A stretch of DNA of 64,000 nucleotides from Haliea salexigens DSM 19537 (GTDB taxonomy: Bacteria > Pseudomonadota > Gammaproteobacteria > Pseudomonadales > Halieaceae), in the NCBI RefSeq assembly GCF_000423125.1, contig NZ_AUHJ01000004.1:229789-293788 (forward strand), in the 5' to 3' direction. Position 1 is the first letter of the stretch. Every line of letters begins with the position of its first letter. This document shows, in pieces, positions 9,287 to 20,405 of the stretch. A program made the position numbers and the translations under genes. Below the pieces are notes generated by a model. It was not told the DNA's origin and ran no database searches. It was given only the letters and a program-made list of their open reading frames with translations.

Positions 9287-10976
9287 CTGCAGGCTCCTGA
9301 TCGGTCAGTGCGTGTTGCGCCGCCAGATAGGCAAAGGTCATGGCAGAGCCAATGGTGGCCCCTGCGCCCGGATAGGTATCACCCATGACCGCGGCACTGG
9401 TGTTCCCCGCGGCATAGAGCCCCGGAATGACGTCGCCAGACTCCTTCAACACGCGCGCGTGCTCATCGCAAAGCAGCCCACCTTTGGTATCCAGATCGCC
9501 GGCGTCACAACGCAGCGCATAGTAGGGCCCGGTTTCCAACGGGCCGAGACAGGGGTTGGGCTGTACTTTCGGGTCAGCATAGTAGCGGTCGTGCTCAGAG
9601 TCTCCGCGCCCAAAATCGGGGTCGCGTCCGGCACGGGCCTGCTCATTGAAGCGCTCGACGGTGGCGGCTAGGCCGGATGCATCAATATCCAGTGCCTCAG
9701 CAAGCCCCTGCAGGGAGTCTGCCCGGGTCAACAGCCCCGAGCTGAACAGTTCACCGGGGAGCTGGGAATCGCCCACCATTTTACCCGGCTTGATATGGCC
9801 TACCGGGTACTGCTGGCGAAAACGCGCGTCAAAAATCAGGTAGCAGGGTATAGCGCCCTCCCCGCGCGCTTCCGACGCGTACTGGTCTTTGACCACGTCT
9901 TCATACGGTTGTGCTTCGTTGGTAAAGCGCTGGCCTTTGCGATTCACCATGATGGAACCCGGATAGGCCTTGCCAGCGATCAGTGCCAGCACGCTGCCAT
10001 CGGGCATACGGTAGCTCGGCGACCACCATGCGCTCTGCATGAACCCCAGCGCCGCACCCAGCGCTTGCCCCATGCGGATACCATCGCCGGTAGCCCCGGG
10101 CGCCGCAGCTGTCCAATCGGACCCAATCGGAGCCTGCTGGAAAGTTTGTCGCATGGTGGCGTTGTGGGCAAATCCGCCCATAGCCAGCAGCACCCCGCGC
10201 CGCGCGCGCACCCGCTGAGGCACGCCGTCTTTCACCACCACGGCACCGCTCACCCGACCATCCTCGAGCAGTAGTTCCTGCAGCGGTGCGTTCAGCCAGA
10301 GCGGGATGTCGCGATCCATCAACGAACGCCGCAAACGCGCCACCAGACCAGCGCCCAGCGTGACACGCTGATCACGCTTGCCACGCAGGCGCGCAGGAAG
10401 ATCCAACCAGTAGCGTGCGTACAATCGGGCTCCCAACCAGATCGCTGCCGGGCCCATGGCACCCAGCTGACGCCCTTCCGTTACGGTAATATTACAACGC
10501 AGGATCGAGGAATAATCATCCCGTATGCGCTCAGCTTCGGCTCCCAGCTCGCGCAGGGAAAAGGCGCCAGGGTCCATGGAGCGCCCACCGGACTTGTAGC
10601 CGGGTTGTGTGGGGTAGTAATCCATGTATTCCGGGAGCGGGGTAAACTCTACACGGCTGTGGCGCATCATGAACGCCAGCATCTCGCCCGCCCGCATGGC
10701 GAAGGCGCGCAAGCGCGCCGGGGAGACGCTTTCGCCGATCAGCGCATACAGATACTGCCAACCCTGTTCCGCGCTGTCATCGATTCCCAGTTCGGCTTGC
10801 CGATGGTTGCCCGGCAGCCACGCCACGCCACCGGACTTGCAGGTCGTGCCACCGTAGCGCGGTTCCTTTTCCACGACCAGAACACGGCCGCCCAACTGGT
10901 GTGCCGCTATTGCTCCGGTCATGCCCGCAGCACCGCTGCCGGCGACCAGCCAGTCAACCTCCTGATCGTATTGCAC
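9279..10976 (-). CDS. FAD-dependent 3-ketosteroid-delta1-dehydrogenase-like protein
   Basis: A 565-residue flavoprotein of the FRD/KstD group. The FAD site GSGAAGMTGAIAAHQLGG is at residues 13-30, followed by GGTTCKSGGVAWLPGN, and near the C-terminus stands YPGAGATIGSAMTFAYLAA, which is diagnostic of the KstD/fumarate-reductase flavoprotein family. It would introduce a 1,2 double bond into a 3-keto ring or dehydrogenate a related alicyclic ketone. It is the first gene of a compact minus-strand operon with the Rieske, SDR and SnoaL genes. It could instead be a 3-oxocyclohexanone-type dehydrogenase. Confidence 0.86.
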   Translation of the reverse strand: MQYDQEVDWLVAGSGAAGMTGAIAAHQLGGRVLVVEKEPRYGGTTCKSGGVAWLPGNHRQAELGIDDSAEQGWQYLYALIGESVSPARLRAFAMRAGEMLAFMMRHSRVEFTPLPEYMDYYPTQPGYKSGGRSMDPGAFSLRELGAEAERIRDDYSSILRCNITVTEGRQLGAMGPAAIWLGARLYARYWLDLPARLRGKRDQRVTLGAGLVARLRRSLMDRDIPLWLNAPLQELLLEDGRVSGAVVVKDGVPQRVRARRGVLLAMGGFAHNATMRQTFQQAPIGSDWTAAAPGATGDGIRMGQALGAALGFMQSAWWSPSYRMPDGSVLALIAGKAYPGSIMVNRKGQRFTNEAQPYEDVVKDQYASEARGEGAIPCYLIFDARFRQQYPVGHIKPGKMVGDSQLPGELFSSGLLTRADSLQGLAEALDIDASGLAATVERFNEQARAGRDPDFGRGDSEHDRYYADPKVQPNPCLGPLETGPYYALRCDAGDLDTKGGLLCDEHARVLKESGDVIPGLYAAGNTSAAVMGDTYPGAGATIGSAMTFAYLAAQHALTDQEPADE

Positions 10977-11123
10977 TACCTGACTCGCTTCTGATTGTTA
11001 TGCATTGGCAACGAGGATACGGGTGCAACCTGCCGGCCGAAAGTCGCATAGCCGCAAAACGAGTGCTGGTATGAATGCCTGAACGGCGGAAACGTGCCCG
11101 CTAAACGCGAACAACCGGGCGCC

Positions 11124-14100
11124 TTATCCGTCGCGTGCCAACCAGTCATCCACGAGTGTCAGCGCGCGCTCGTAATCGTAGGTGGCCAGTGCACGCTGCA
11201 GTGCCCGATAGCGGTCGTGCGCTGCGCTGCGCAGAAGAGACGCCTGGTCCTCCAGCACGGGCCGGGCAGATGCATCGTCGTCGGCCAACAGGGAACGCAG
11301 AGTCAGCAGCACCGCGCTGACACTCGCCGCGGACTTCTTCGTGGAGGCACTGTCTTCTGCCTCCGCTGGCGCAAGCGGTAGCGCCTGCAGGGCTTCCAAT
11401 AAAGGACGTAGCTGGCTCTCCACCGTCAGCAACGCAGCCTGTAGATCTCCCGAGCCCTGCAAATCCGGATGGGTGACCGACTCCAACTCCGCCGCCGCCT
11501 GAGCCAATTGCGCTGCACCCAGCGTGCCCGCCAGCCCCTTCAGCGAATGCGCGCGCATTTTCGCCTGTTGCCAGTCTTCTTCCTGCACCGCTGTGCCGTA
11601 GTCGTGGACGAACTGTGCCTGATCTATCGCAAACCCGTGGAGGATACGCCCGTATAACCCTTCGTTGCCCTGCAGTCGGGCAAGCCCCGCCGCGACGTCA
11701 ACCCCCGGCAGCTCGTGCACGGCGGAGGACAAATAGGCGCGCAACTCGCGGGGGCGCTCGGGGCCGGCGTCTACCTCATCCACTGGCCGCGCCGGCACAA
11801 TCCAGCGCGCCATGGTGGTCAGCATCAGTGCCACATCAAGCGGCTTGCCAATGTGGTCGTTCATGCCCGCGGCGAGCACCTGCTCGCGGTCCCCGGGCAG
11901 CACGTTGGCCGTCATGGCGATGACCGGCAGATCGGCAATGCGGGGGTTGGCGCGCAACCGACGCGTCGCCTCATACCCGTCCATGACCGGCATCTGGCAG
12001 TCCATCAACACCCCATCGAAACGTTGGGCCTCCAGTAGTTCCAGCGCCTCGCGACCATGGCCGGCAATCGTTACCTGTATGCCGTATCCTTCGAGCAACT
12101 CCCTCGCCACGTCCTGATTGACGAGATTGTCTTCAACCAACAGGACATGAGCTCCACGCAGGCTCGTGAGCGCCACCTGCATATCCCCGGCTACCGAGCT
12201 GGCCGTCCGTCCATTCTGGCGCTGCCCCTCGACTGCCTGCATGATGGCATCGAACAGAGTCGATGGTGTCACCGGCTTGATCAGGAAAGACGCGATGGAG
12301 AGATTACCGGCTGCCTGCTCCACTTCCGCGGGGCTGAATGCCGACATCATCACCACGGGGGGCAGCTCTGCAATACTCCCATCGTCTTCGAGCTGTTGTA
12401 CCAGGTCTGCACCCGTTATCGCCCCCAGCTTCCAGTTTACCAGCAGGACCGTGTACGGGTTTTCCGGCGCGCTGCGTTGAAGCTCCTCCATTGCTGCCGT
12501 GCCATTCGCGGCATATCCAAGCTGGAAGCCCAAAGCAGTCAGGTAGTTGCCGAGAATTTCCCGCGCACTGGCATTTTCGTCGACTACCAATACTCTGACG
12601 CGATGCTGGGGAGGCTCCAGGACAGCCGGCGCCTCCTGCACACCGCAGGGCAGCGTGAAGTGAAACACCGAACCTACCCCATATTCGCTTTCGACCCAGA
12701 TATCCCCGCCCATCATGTCCACCAGATTCTTGCAGATGGCCAGGCCGAGGCCGGTGCCTCCGTATTTACGGGTGGTGGAAGGGTCCGCCTGGCTGAAGGC
12801 CTGAAACAGCATCGACTGCTGCTCCGCCGTCAACCCGATGCCGGTATCGGAGACACTGAAATGCAAAACGAAATGATCGTCGCTATGCTCCAGAACGTCC
12901 ACAGCGGCGATGACTTCACCACCCTCGTCCGTGAACTTGACCGCATTACTGCAGAGGTTGACCAGAATTTGCCCGAGACGCACCGGGTCGCCCAGTACAA
13001 GTCGGGGCAGCTCCGGCGACAGCCTGAACAGAAACTCGATGTGCTTTTCCGCAGCACGCATCCCCGTGGTATTGGCCAGGCGATCGAACACCTCTTCCAG
13101 TGAGAAGGCAATCGTCTCGATGCTCAGCTTGCCAGCCTCAATCTTGGAGAAGTCGAGAATGTCGTTGATGATCGCCAGGAGTGTTGTGGCCGAAAGTTCA
13201 ATTTTCTCGAGGTAATCGCGCTGTCGATCATCGAGTCGGGTACGCTGGACGAGATGTGTCATGCCCATGATGGCGTTCATGGGCGTGCGAATCTCGTGGG
13301 ACATGTTTGCAAGGAAACTGGACTTGGCCGCTGTTGCTGCCTGCGCTTCGTCGCGCGCCGTTTCCAGCTCCTGGGTCAGCAGGCGTTCGACGTGGTGGTT
13401 GATGCGTACACCGGCGATACGTGTCATCCGTCCATTGTCGTCGCGCTCCACTACCTGACCCACGTCAAGAAACCAGCGCCACTCGCCATCGGCGCAAAGC
13501 TGCCGGTGTTCACAGCGATAAAGGTCCATGCGCCCTTCGAGACAATCGCTTGCCACCTTGAGCGAGCGGGGCAGATCATCCGGGTGTGTCAGGCGCACTA
13601 CGGTATCAAGGCCGTGTCGCAGGGGGGACCAGGTATCAGCGCTTTCACGTAATTCCAGCGGTTCGTACCGCATCAATCGGGTGAAGTTCACGTTGGTGAT
13701 AAAGCGGTCGCCCTCCCTCAGGTACTCCCACAACCCCAGGTCGGCGGCCTCGGCGATCAGCAGCAGTCGCTGCTCACTTTCCTGCTGTTGTTGTTCGGCG
13801 CGCATGCGCGGTGTAATGTCGATCAACGTACCGACCAGGGTGTCGCTTGTGCCCCCATCCCCGTGTTCGGAACGTCCGGTCTCAAACAGGTAACGCACCT
13901 CACCGCGGCCGTCGATGATGCGGTACTCGAGTGCAAACGTGCGGTCCTCGGCAACGGCAGCAAGGATGGTGGAACTGACGTGTTCCACATCGTCGGGATG
14001 GATGATGCTGGCATAGCTGCGCACCGCGTTGTTGATAAATTCACTCGCGGGATAACCCGTCAGGTCTTCCACAGCGTCGTTCATGTACAACATGGTCCAG

Positions 14101-17100
14101 TGCTCATCCGCACGCGCGCGGTAAACGGTTCCCGGGATCGTTGAAACCAGCCTGCTGTACTCCTGGTCGCGCAGGGTAAGGGCTCGCTGCATGGCCTTGC
14201 GGTCGGTGATATCGCGCAGTGATGAAATAATACGTAAACCCGTACCCTGCCCCATCGGGTTGAGACTGATCTCGACGGGAATAAGATGTCCGTCTCGGTG
14301 CGCTGCAAGCAGTTCGCGAGCGTTGCTGTTGCGAAGTGCGCCCGCGCGCGCAGCGTTGACAAAAGCGTCGCGCATGGCCACGTCCCCCTGGCGCTGATCC
14401 TCGGGCATGAGAATTTCCACGCTTTCGCCGATCATTTCACCAGGGCGGTACCCAAACAGTTCCAATGCACGCCGGTTAACCAGCGTAATAAAACCGTCGG
14501 CGTCCGTTATCACCAACGCATCCGGCGCCGATTCCAGCAGTGCCTCAAACTGCTGTTGCTTTTCCGCTTCCTGTCGCCGCGCCAACTCCAGTTCGGTCAC
14601 ATCAAAATTGACACCGGTCATGAACACGGATTTGCCCGTATCATCGCAGCGTACCTGGCCGCGGGCGTGCACATAGATAACACTGCCATCGGGATGTAGC
14701 AGACGGTAGTCCGCCTCCACAGGAGCGGCTGTTGTCACGCCGCGCTGCAGCGCTTGTAACAGCACCTCGCGGTCGTCCGGATGTACCAGAGACATATACC
14801 ACTCGCCGTCTGGCTGGGCATCACCGGGGTCAATACCCAGCTCACGAAGGAATCTGTCTTCCCAATACCATTGGTCAGCGAGGATATCCCACTCCCAAAT
14901 AGACGCCCGTGCAGCACGCAGGGAGTCGGTTCTATTCCGCTCCGCGTCATTCAACTCGGTCAGCAATCGACGCGTCTCAGTGACATCTTGCAGCAAGCCT
15001 ACATAGTGACTGATGCCACCTGCCGGGTCGGAGACCGGCGCGATGACCTGATCACACCAGATCAGGCGCCCTTCACGGGTAACATTGGCGATCTCGCGAT
15101 GCCAGACTTCGCCCGCAGCAATGGTCCGCCAGAGGTCTTCATAGAAGGAGGGCTCCATCTCGCCACTCTTCAGCAGGCGCGGGGTCTGCCCGACCGCCTC
15201 TGCGGCTGGATAACCAGTGAGCCGCGTAAACGCCGGATTGACATACTCGATACAGCCGTTGGTATCGGTGATGAGCACCGATACCGGACTTTGCTCTACC
15301 GCCGAACCAACGGCACGCATTTCCTCGCTCTGTTCGCGCAACTGACGCTGCAGGTAGCGGCGTCCGCGGTCGGAGAGCCGCAGCACGAAAGCCAGCATGC
15401 TGATAACCAGGATGGTAATGGCCAGCGCCACCGCATACACCAGACGCTCCACCAGCCGGTGCTGCTGCAGCACTTCCGCAACGTCGATTTCAGTTGCCAC
15501 ACCCAAGTCCAGCAACGACGACCAGGCCCAGGCACCCATCACCGGCACACCTCTGTAGTCGCGATAGCCCTGGGTGTCGACTCCCTCCAGCCCGGAGCTG
15601 GCCTGGCCAGCCATCCGGGTGAGTGGCCAGGTATCCCTCGGCGTCGCAGGCGATTCACCCTCGAGCAGGTTTACTCCGGGGTCCGTGAGCAGCGGGTAGC
15701 CGCGGGGCGAGCTGATCCCCGGATAACGCTCGCCAAGCCGGCGGAAGTCGGCGAAGAAGCGCGAGCCGCCAAGCACCTCTCCTCGGCGATTGAAAATGAA
15801 GCTTTCACCGGTCTTGCCCGCTCTCGCCGCGTGTAGCAGCGAATCCACTTCCGCGCGATTTCCCGATTCAATCAGCAGGAATGCCACGGTATTACCGTCG
15901 GCATCGGACACCGCTTGTAGCAGCGCCAGGTGGTGGTCATGTTCACTGACATCGTGGTCGATGGCCAGCAGCAAGTGACCGCTGCCAGCGGCAACTGAGT
16001 CAATATATTCCGCGATAGATTCCAGCGCATACAGCTTGCCAGGCTGGACACCCTCGCTACCGGTGATCACCTTTCCCCGGGGACTCAACAGGACGAAGTA
16101 GGGACTGTGGTTGTTGGAACGCGCCGAAATTAGTTGCTGCAGCGCTCGCGCCGAGACTTCTGGTTCACCAGGGGTCCCACTGCGAGCCAATGCCGCAACA
16201 TGGCCCCGTACGTCGTCAGCGCGCAACAGCTCCAGCAGAAAGAGCACCTGTCGCTCAAACCACAATTCCAGCCCTGACTGCACCCCGCTGTTGATGGAGT
16301 TCAGGATGAGCGCCTGATTGGACCTCGCCTCCGACTCCAGACGATTCAAGGTGGCCTGCGCGGCGAGCACAGTAATACTCAGGAACAACAGAGCAACGGC
16401 ATAGACGACAACGCGAAAACGCACGCCCGAGAACAGCGTCAGCTGGCGCTGGGGACTGATACCACGCAACAGAAACAACAACGTGGCAACAACCAGAGCA
16501 ACAATAACCGCAAGCCCTACAAGCACTTCCAGAGATTCGCCCATCAGGACCGAGCCCCCGCGGGCAGCAGGGCGCAACGTCTGGTCGGTGACTTGCCATC
16601 GCCCGAGTATCTCGGCGCGCTCGTGGCGGGAGATGGTATCCAGCGCCTTGCGCAGCAGTCGGTCAAGGGCCACCTGGTCCTTGCGCACTGCGAGCCGCAG
16701 CCGGGTCAGATCCGGATCGGGCAGACGATAATCGCCGGTGATCGCAAGTCGACCGAGCAAATTGGCGGTAATCTGTTGGTGTAGTACAGGATACACCCCT
16801 ACAGTCGCATCTGCCTCGCCGAGGGCTACTGCCATCAGGGATTCTACCGTGCCATCGGCAATCACCAGCTCGATGTCCGGGTGCAATTCAGGCAACAGGC
16901 TCTCGGTGAAAAAACCGCGCGGCACAGCAACTCGCAGGGTACTCCCCGGCGGGAGTGAGGTTACCGGTGCATCGAGGTGGCTCGCGATGCCTACGGGCGC
17001 TGAGCCATAAGGAGGAGAAAACAGCATCGACTGCTCACGCCCTGGCGTGCGCACGGTGTTGAGCAGAACATCAATACTGCCATTCAACAGCCGGTCTTCG

Positions 17101-17432
17101 AGCTCCGACCAGTGCTCAGGACCGACGAATTCGAGCTCGACACCAAGGCGCTGCGCGACCCGACGTATGACATCAACAGAGAAGCCCTGCGGCCTGCCAT
17201 CTTCGTAAAAATTGTAGGGAGCCCAGTCGACCTCGCTGCCCACACGCAATACAGGGTGCGCCTGGAGCCAGGCTTCCTCTTCTGCGGTCAGGGTCAGCTG
17301 GTCGCTGGCCGCGGCACTGACTGCGCCCGAGCAAGCGCCCGCGAGACACAACGCCAGTAGCGACAGAATGCGAATCGCCTGGCGGGAAAGTACTGGCAGC
17401 AGGGCCGCTAACCGCAGGACGCGTGCTTGCAC
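11124..17432 (-). CDS. Giant hybrid sensor histidine kinase (SBP-Cache-5xPAS-HK-REC-REC-Hpt)
   Basis: About 2102 residues with a GTG start at 17432, one base after the stop of the HD-GYP regulator. A TTG at 17492 inside that gene is an alternative. In order: a hydrophobic signal with lipobox-like LCLAGAC; a periplasmic solute-binding domain ([19 protein letters not shown]); membrane segments near 300-330 and 340-360; a Cache-like sensor; a membrane segment near 680; five PAS domains; HisKA ([14 protein letters not shown]); HATPase ([18 protein letters not shown]); two receivers; and an Hpt domain (AHSLKGLAG). The second receiver keeps its aspartate ([11 protein letters not shown]). The first has Asn there ([12 protein letters not shown]) and is probably not phosphorylated. 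It resembles BvgS/EvgS-type phosphorelay kinases. Confidence 0.93.
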   Translation of the reverse strand: MQARVLRLAALLPVLSRQAIRILSLLALCLAGACSGAVSAAASDQLTLTAEEEAWLQAHPVLRVGSEVDWAPYNFYEDGRPQGFSVDVIRRVAQRLGVELEFVGPEHWSELEDRLLNGSIDVLLNTVRTPGREQSMLFSPPYGSAPVGIASHLDAPVTSLPPGSTLRVAVPRGFFTESLLPELHPDIELVIADGTVESLMAVALGEADATVGVYPVLHQQITANLLGRLAITGDYRLPDPDLTRLRLAVRKDQVALDRLLRKALDTISRHERAEILGRWQVTDQTLRPAARGGSVLMGESLEVLVGLAVIVALVVATLLFLLRGISPQRQLTLFSGVRFRVVVYAVALLFLSITVLAAQATLNRLESEARSNQALILNSINSGVQSGLELWFERQVLFLLELLRADDVRGHVAALARSGTPGEPEVSARALQQLISARSNNHSPYFVLLSPRGKVITGSEGVQPGKLYALESIAEYIDSVAAGSGHLLLAIDHDVSEHDHHLALLQAVSDADGNTVAFLLIESGNRAEVDSLLHAARAGKTGESFIFNRRGEVLGGSRFFADFRRLGERYPGISSPRGYPLLTDPGVNLLEGESPATPRDTWPLTRMAGQASSGLEGVDTQGYRDYRGVPVMGAWAWSSLLDLGVATEIDVAEVLQQHRLVERLVYAVALAITILVISMLAFVLRLSDRGRRYLQRQLREQSEEMRAVGSAVEQSPVSVLITDTNGCIEYVNPAFTRLTGYPAAEAVGQTPRLLKSGEMEPSFYEDLWRTIAAGEVWHREIANVTREGRLIWCDQVIAPVSDPAGGISHYVGLLQDVTETRRLLTELNDAERNRTDSLRAARASIWEWDILADQWYWEDRFLRELGIDPGDAQPDGEWYMSLVHPDDREVLLQALQRGVTTAAPVEADYRLLHPDGSVIYVHARGQVRCDDTGKSVFMTGVNFDVTELELARRQEAEKQQQFEALLESAPDALVITDADGFITLVNRRALELFGYRPGEMIGESVEILMPEDQRQGDVAMRDAFVNAARAGALRNSNARELLAAHRDGHLIPVEISLNPMGQGTGLRIISSLRDITDRKAMQRALTLRDQEYSRLVSTIPGTVYRARADEHWTMLYMNDAVEDLTGYPASEFINNAVRSYASIIHPDDVEHVSSTILAAVAEDRTFALEYRIIDGRGEVRYLFETGRSEHGDGGTSDTLVGTLIDITPRMRAEQQQQESEQRLLLIAEAADLGLWEYLREGDRFITNVNFTRLMRYEPLELRESADTWSPLRHGLDTVVRLTHPDDLPRSLKVASDCLEGRMDLYRCEHRQLCADGEWRWFLDVGQVVERDDNGRMTRIAGVRINHHVERLLTQELETARDEAQAATAAKSSFLANMSHEIRTPMNAIMGMTHLVQRTRLDDRQRDYLEKIELSATTLLAIINDILDFSKIEAGKLSIETIAFSLEEVFDRLANTTGMRAAEKHIEFLFRLSPELPRLVLGDPVRLGQILVNLCSNAVKFTDEGGEVIAAVDVLEHSDDHFVLHFSVSDTGIGLTAEQQSMLFQAFSQADPSTTRKYGGTGLGLAICKNLVDMMGGDIWVESEYGVGSVFHFTLPCGVQEAPAVLEPPQHRVRVLVVDENASAREILGNYLTALGFQLGYAANGTAAMEELQRSAPENPYTVLLVNWKLGAITGADLVQQLEDDGSIAELPPVVMMSAFSPAEVEQAAGNLSIASFLIKPVTPSTLFDAIMQAVEGQRQNGRTASSVAGDMQVALTSLRGAHVLLVEDNLVNQDVARELLEGYGIQVTIAGHGREALELLEAQRFDGVLMDCQMPVMDGYEATRRLRANPRIADLPVIAMTANVLPGDREQVLAAGMNDHIGKPLDVALMLTTMARWIVPARPVDEVDAGPERPRELRAYLSSAVHELPGVDVAAGLARLQGNEGLYGRILHGFAIDQAQFVHDYGTAVQEEDWQQAKMRAHSLKGLAGTLGAAQLAQAAAELESVTHPDLQGSGDLQAALLTVESQLRPLLEALQALPLAPAEAEDSASTKKSAASVSAVLLTLRSLLADDDASARPVLEDQASLLRSAAHDRYRALQRALATYDYERALTLVDDWLARDG

Positions 17433-17433
17433 C

Positions 17434-18489
17434 CTAACTGTCCAGGCCCAGCTCGTGGGGTGGATCTTCTTCCCGGTAGCGGCTCCGCACAATCTCCATC
17501 TCGGGAATGCACTTCAGGAAACAATCGACAAGATGCGGTTCGAAATGCAGCCCCGACTGCGAGACGATCCAGTCAACCGCCTTCTGCACCGGCCAGGCCT
17601 CCTTGTAGGGGCGCTTGCTGGTGAGCGCATCGAACACGTCCGCGACGGCAACGATACGCCCCACCCGGGGTATCTCCTCGCCGGCCAGCCCGTGCGGGTA
17701 GCCACTGCCGTCCCATTTCTCATGGTGCGACAAAGCAACCACAGAGGCCATGGTAAGCAAGCCGGACCCTGCGGTCTCGCCCAGGATTTCGGCGCCGATG
17801 GCCGCATGGGTCTTCATGATTTCCCATTCCGCCGGCGTGAGTTTGCCGGGCTTCTGCAGGATACGGTCGGGTATGCCAATCTTGCCGATGTCATGCATGG
17901 GCGCGGCGTCGAGCAGCAACTCCGCTTCCAATTCGTCCATGCCAGCCGCCAGGGCGATCAGGCGGGAATAGTGGCTCATGCGAATGACGTGTAGGCCGGT
18001 TTCGTTATCCTTATACTCCGCAGCCCTGCCGAGCCGACGGATAATCTGCAGCCGGGTGTCGTTGAGCTGCACCGTGCGCTGACGCACCTTGCGCTCGAGC
18101 TCCTGGTTCTGGTCGTGCAGCGCAAGATGGGTGCGCACCCGAGCCAGCACCACCGGCGGACTCACCGGTTTGGTGATGTAGTCCACTGCACCCATCTCCA
18201 GGCCGCGCAGTTCATCTTTCGGGTCGATACTGGCGGTGGCGAAGATTATGGGGATGTGGCGGGTGGTGTAGTCTTCCTTCAACGCCCGACACACCTCGAA
18301 CCCGTCCATCTCGGGCATCATGATGTCAAGCAGAATCAGATCCGGCGGCGTTTTGCGCACAATCTCCAGCGCCCGACGCCCGCGTGTGGCTACCTTGACC
18401 CGGTAGGTATCGCGCAGGACTTCAGACAATATGTCGATATTCTCCGGCATATCGTCAACGACGAGCACTGTCCTCTTATGATTCTCCAT
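17434..18489 (-). CDS. Response regulator with HD-GYP c-di-GMP phosphodiesterase domain
   Basis: A 351-residue RpfG-type protein. An N-terminal receiver ([19 protein letters not shown], phosphoacceptor in [20 protein letters not shown]) is joined to an HD-GYP domain with [13 protein letters not shown] and [14 protein letters not shown], so both metal and GYP signatures are intact. It should hydrolyse cyclic di-GMP under phosphorelay control. The start at 18489 is chosen because GGAGCG lies about 10 bases upstream and the receiver begins at once. The giant kinase gene follows directly, so the pair forms one signalling operon. Confidence 0.92.
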   Translation of the reverse strand: MENHKRTVLVVDDMPENIDILSEVLRDTYRVKVATRGRRALEIVRKTPPDLILLDIMMPEMDGFEVCRALKEDYTTRHIPIIFATASIDPKDELRGLEMGAVDYITKPVSPPVVLARVRTHLALHDQNQELERKVRQRTVQLNDTRLQIIRRLGRAAEYKDNETGLHVIRMSHYSRLIALAAGMDELEAELLLDAAPMHDIGKIGIPDRILQKPGKLTPAEWEIMKTHAAIGAEILGETAGSGLLTMASVVALSHHEKWDGSGYPHGLAGEEIPRVGRIVAVADVFDALTSKRPYKEAWPVQKAVDWIVSQSGLHFEPHLVDCFLKCIPEMEIVRSRYREEDPPHELGLDS

Positions 18490-18577
18490 TGACGCATCGC
18501 TCCATCGCGCATTGCCAGTAAGACCCACCGAGAAGTGTAGACGATGTAAGCGTCCGCGCGCAGGTATGTGCCCTACA

Positions 18578-19333
18578 CTAGCGCTGCGCGAGCTCGCGTG
18601 CAATCACCACGCGCACCAGTGGATTGAAGGGAAAACCGATATGGCTGGCGGGCACGGCAACATTGCGCACCCAGCGCGCGTCCGCCCCACACTGGGCAAT
18701 GTCGCGCCCCACAATACCATCTGTCTTGCTGTACAAAGCCAGCACCGGCAGCTGCAATTCACCCTGATAGGCGTGCTCTGTCCAGCGGCGAATGCCCTCT
18801 TCGTCCGCCGGGCCCGGGTTGCGCCCGCTCATCAGACGGTAGAGCGCGGTGCCACGGGGGTCACCATAGGGCGTGCCCAGCGTAATCACGCGCTGCAACC
18901 ACTGCGGGTAACGGTGCGCCAGGGCGACGGCCACCAATCCACCCAGGCTCCAGCCGATCAACGTGACCTTGCGTCCGGTGCGCTCAAACTCCTGTTCCAC
19001 CCGCTCCGCAACGCGGGCCTCCGTTTCGCTGCGCGCAGCGAGGGCAGCCTCCAGGCTCGCCGCCCGATCCCCGCCGCCGTGGCGTCCCAGCCCCCAAGGC
19101 AGTGCATGATAGCCCTGTTCATTGAGAAACCGGCGCAGGCCTGCCGTAGACGCATCGGCGGCCATGAACCCGGGAAGTACGATAATGCTGTGGCCATCCC
19201 CTCGCGGCAGGCGCCGTAGCAGGGGACGCAGTACAGCACTGCCACCCATCTCCAAAAAAACCCGCCCCACCTCGGTGACGCTGTGGCGAAGCAGCGGTGG
19301 CTGTGGCGGCACCGGGGTGCTGGCTGCTGACAT
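18578..19333 (-). CDS. Alpha/beta-hydrolase, lipase/PHA-depolymerase-like
   Basis: A 251-residue alpha/beta-hydrolase. The nucleophile elbow GWSLGG sits in VTLIGWSLGGLVAVALA, and a C-terminal SHIGFPFNP supplies a likely catalytic His. The start at 19333 follows GAGGA; a GTG 15 bases upstream would bury that site. It is the third gene in a minus-strand run with a WS/DGAT and an extended SDR, which points to storage-lipid or fatty-acid metabolism. The substrate is not determined. Confidence 0.82.
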   Translation of the reverse strand: MSAASTPVPPQPPLLRHSVTEVGRVFLEMGGSAVLRPLLRRLPRGDGHSIIVLPGFMAADASTAGLRRFLNEQGYHALPWGLGRHGGGDRAASLEAALAARSETEARVAERVEQEFERTGRKVTLIGWSLGGLVAVALAHRYPQWLQRVITLGTPYGDPRGTALYRLMSGRNPGPADEEGIRRWTEHAYQGELQLPVLALYSKTDGIVGRDIAQCGADARWVRNVAVPASHIGFPFNPLVRVVIARELAQR

Positions 19334-19393
19334 CGTTCTATTCCTCACACTTGAGCAGAATATACGGCGGACCGCAGGGCCGGATCACCGCGT

Positions 19394-20404
19394 TCACAGA
19401 TCAACCGCGCGGCCCGCCTGACGTCGCGTGATGTAGCCCGCCCGATACAGCCACGCCAGAGTATCGTGAAGACTGTCCTGCAAAGGGCGGAACTGGAATT
19501 CCAGCTCCTCTTCCACCCGGCTATTGTCCAGCGGCACCCAGCGCGTGGCGTATTCCATCGCCTCCAATCCGAAGGGCAGGTCCACTGGCAAGTGGCGGCT
19601 GACACGGTCATACAACTGGCCTCCGAGACGGGCCGCAAGGCCGGGCAGGGGCAGTTTCAGCAAGCGCCGCCCGGTAACGGCTTCCAGCGCTTCGGCGAGC
19701 GCCTGCCAGTCGAGGTAGTGGCCTCCCATGACATACCGATTGCCGGGCGTGGATTCTTCCAGCAACCGCCTGTGCACCTCAGCCAGATCACGCACATCGA
19801 CGTACTGGGTGCCCGACGAGGTGCAGGGAACAATGCCCTTCAAAAGCAACTGCAGCCCCTGGTGCGGCTCGGTGAAGCCCGGATCATCAGGCCCGATCAC
19901 CTGCGCCGGGTAAGTGATCGCCACAGAAGCACCCTGCGCCTGTAAGTCGCGCACGTATTCCTCGCAGGCCACCTTGGAGCGCCCGTAGGCATTGCGCGCC
20001 CGGCCCGGCGGCGAGGCTTCGGTGAGTACGCCGGCGTGCGGATCGTACAGCGCAGTCACACTGGAGACGTGCACAACACGCGTAAGCCCCCGCTCGACCG
20101 CACCCCCGACGACCCACTGCGTACCCTCGACATTGGTTCGCCACACGCGATCCGCATCCGCTGCGTGGGTGGAAACCATGGCTGCGGAGTGCACCACCGC
20201 ATCACAGCCATCGAGCGCTCGCGCCACCTGTTGCGGGTCGGTCACGTCACCTCGCACAACCTGGTGCACCCGGTTCTCACCAAACAGGTTGAGCAGTTTG
20301 TCTACGCTGCGCACCAGCACACTCACTTCGTGCCCCGCCGCCAGCAGCGCCTGCGCAGTGTGATAGCCAACGAAGCCGGTTGCCCCGGTAATCATGACGC
20401 GCAT
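19394..20404 (-). CDS. NAD-dependent epimerase/dehydratase (extended SDR)
   Basis: A 336-residue extended SDR. TGATGFVG near the N-terminus binds NAD(P), and the Y-x3-K pair is in YGRSK. Related proteins include dihydroflavonol reductase and 3beta-hydroxysteroid dehydrogenase types. The ATG at 20404 comes one base after the TGA of the WS/DGAT gene, which strongly suggests coupled expression. The best guess is reduction of an acyl or keto intermediate in lipid metabolism. Confidence 0.86.
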   Translation of the reverse strand: MRVMITGATGFVGYHTAQALLAAGHEVSVLVRSVDKLLNLFGENRVHQVVRGDVTDPQQVARALDGCDAVVHSAAMVSTHAADADRVWRTNVEGTQWVVGGAVERGLTRVVHVSSVTALYDPHAGVLTEASPPGRARNAYGRSKVACEEYVRDLQAQGASVAITYPAQVIGPDDPGFTEPHQGLQLLLKGIVPCTSSGTQYVDVRDLAEVHRRLLEESTPGNRYVMGGHYLDWQALAEALEAVTGRRLLKLPLPGLAARLGGQLYDRVSRHLPVDLPFGLEAMEYATRWVPLDNSRVEEELEFQFRPLQDSLHDTLAWLYRAGYITRRQAGRAVDL

Positions 20405-20405
20405 A

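Noticed and set aside
8156..9388. A 410-codon plus-strand frame over the Rieske gene
   Set aside because: The opposite strand encodes a complete Rieske protein with all iron ligands, and the plus-strand translation has no protein-like pattern.
14781..15836. Long plus-strand frames opposite the giant kinase
   Set aside because: They are shadows in GC-rich DNA; the kinase domains continue without a break on the minus strand.
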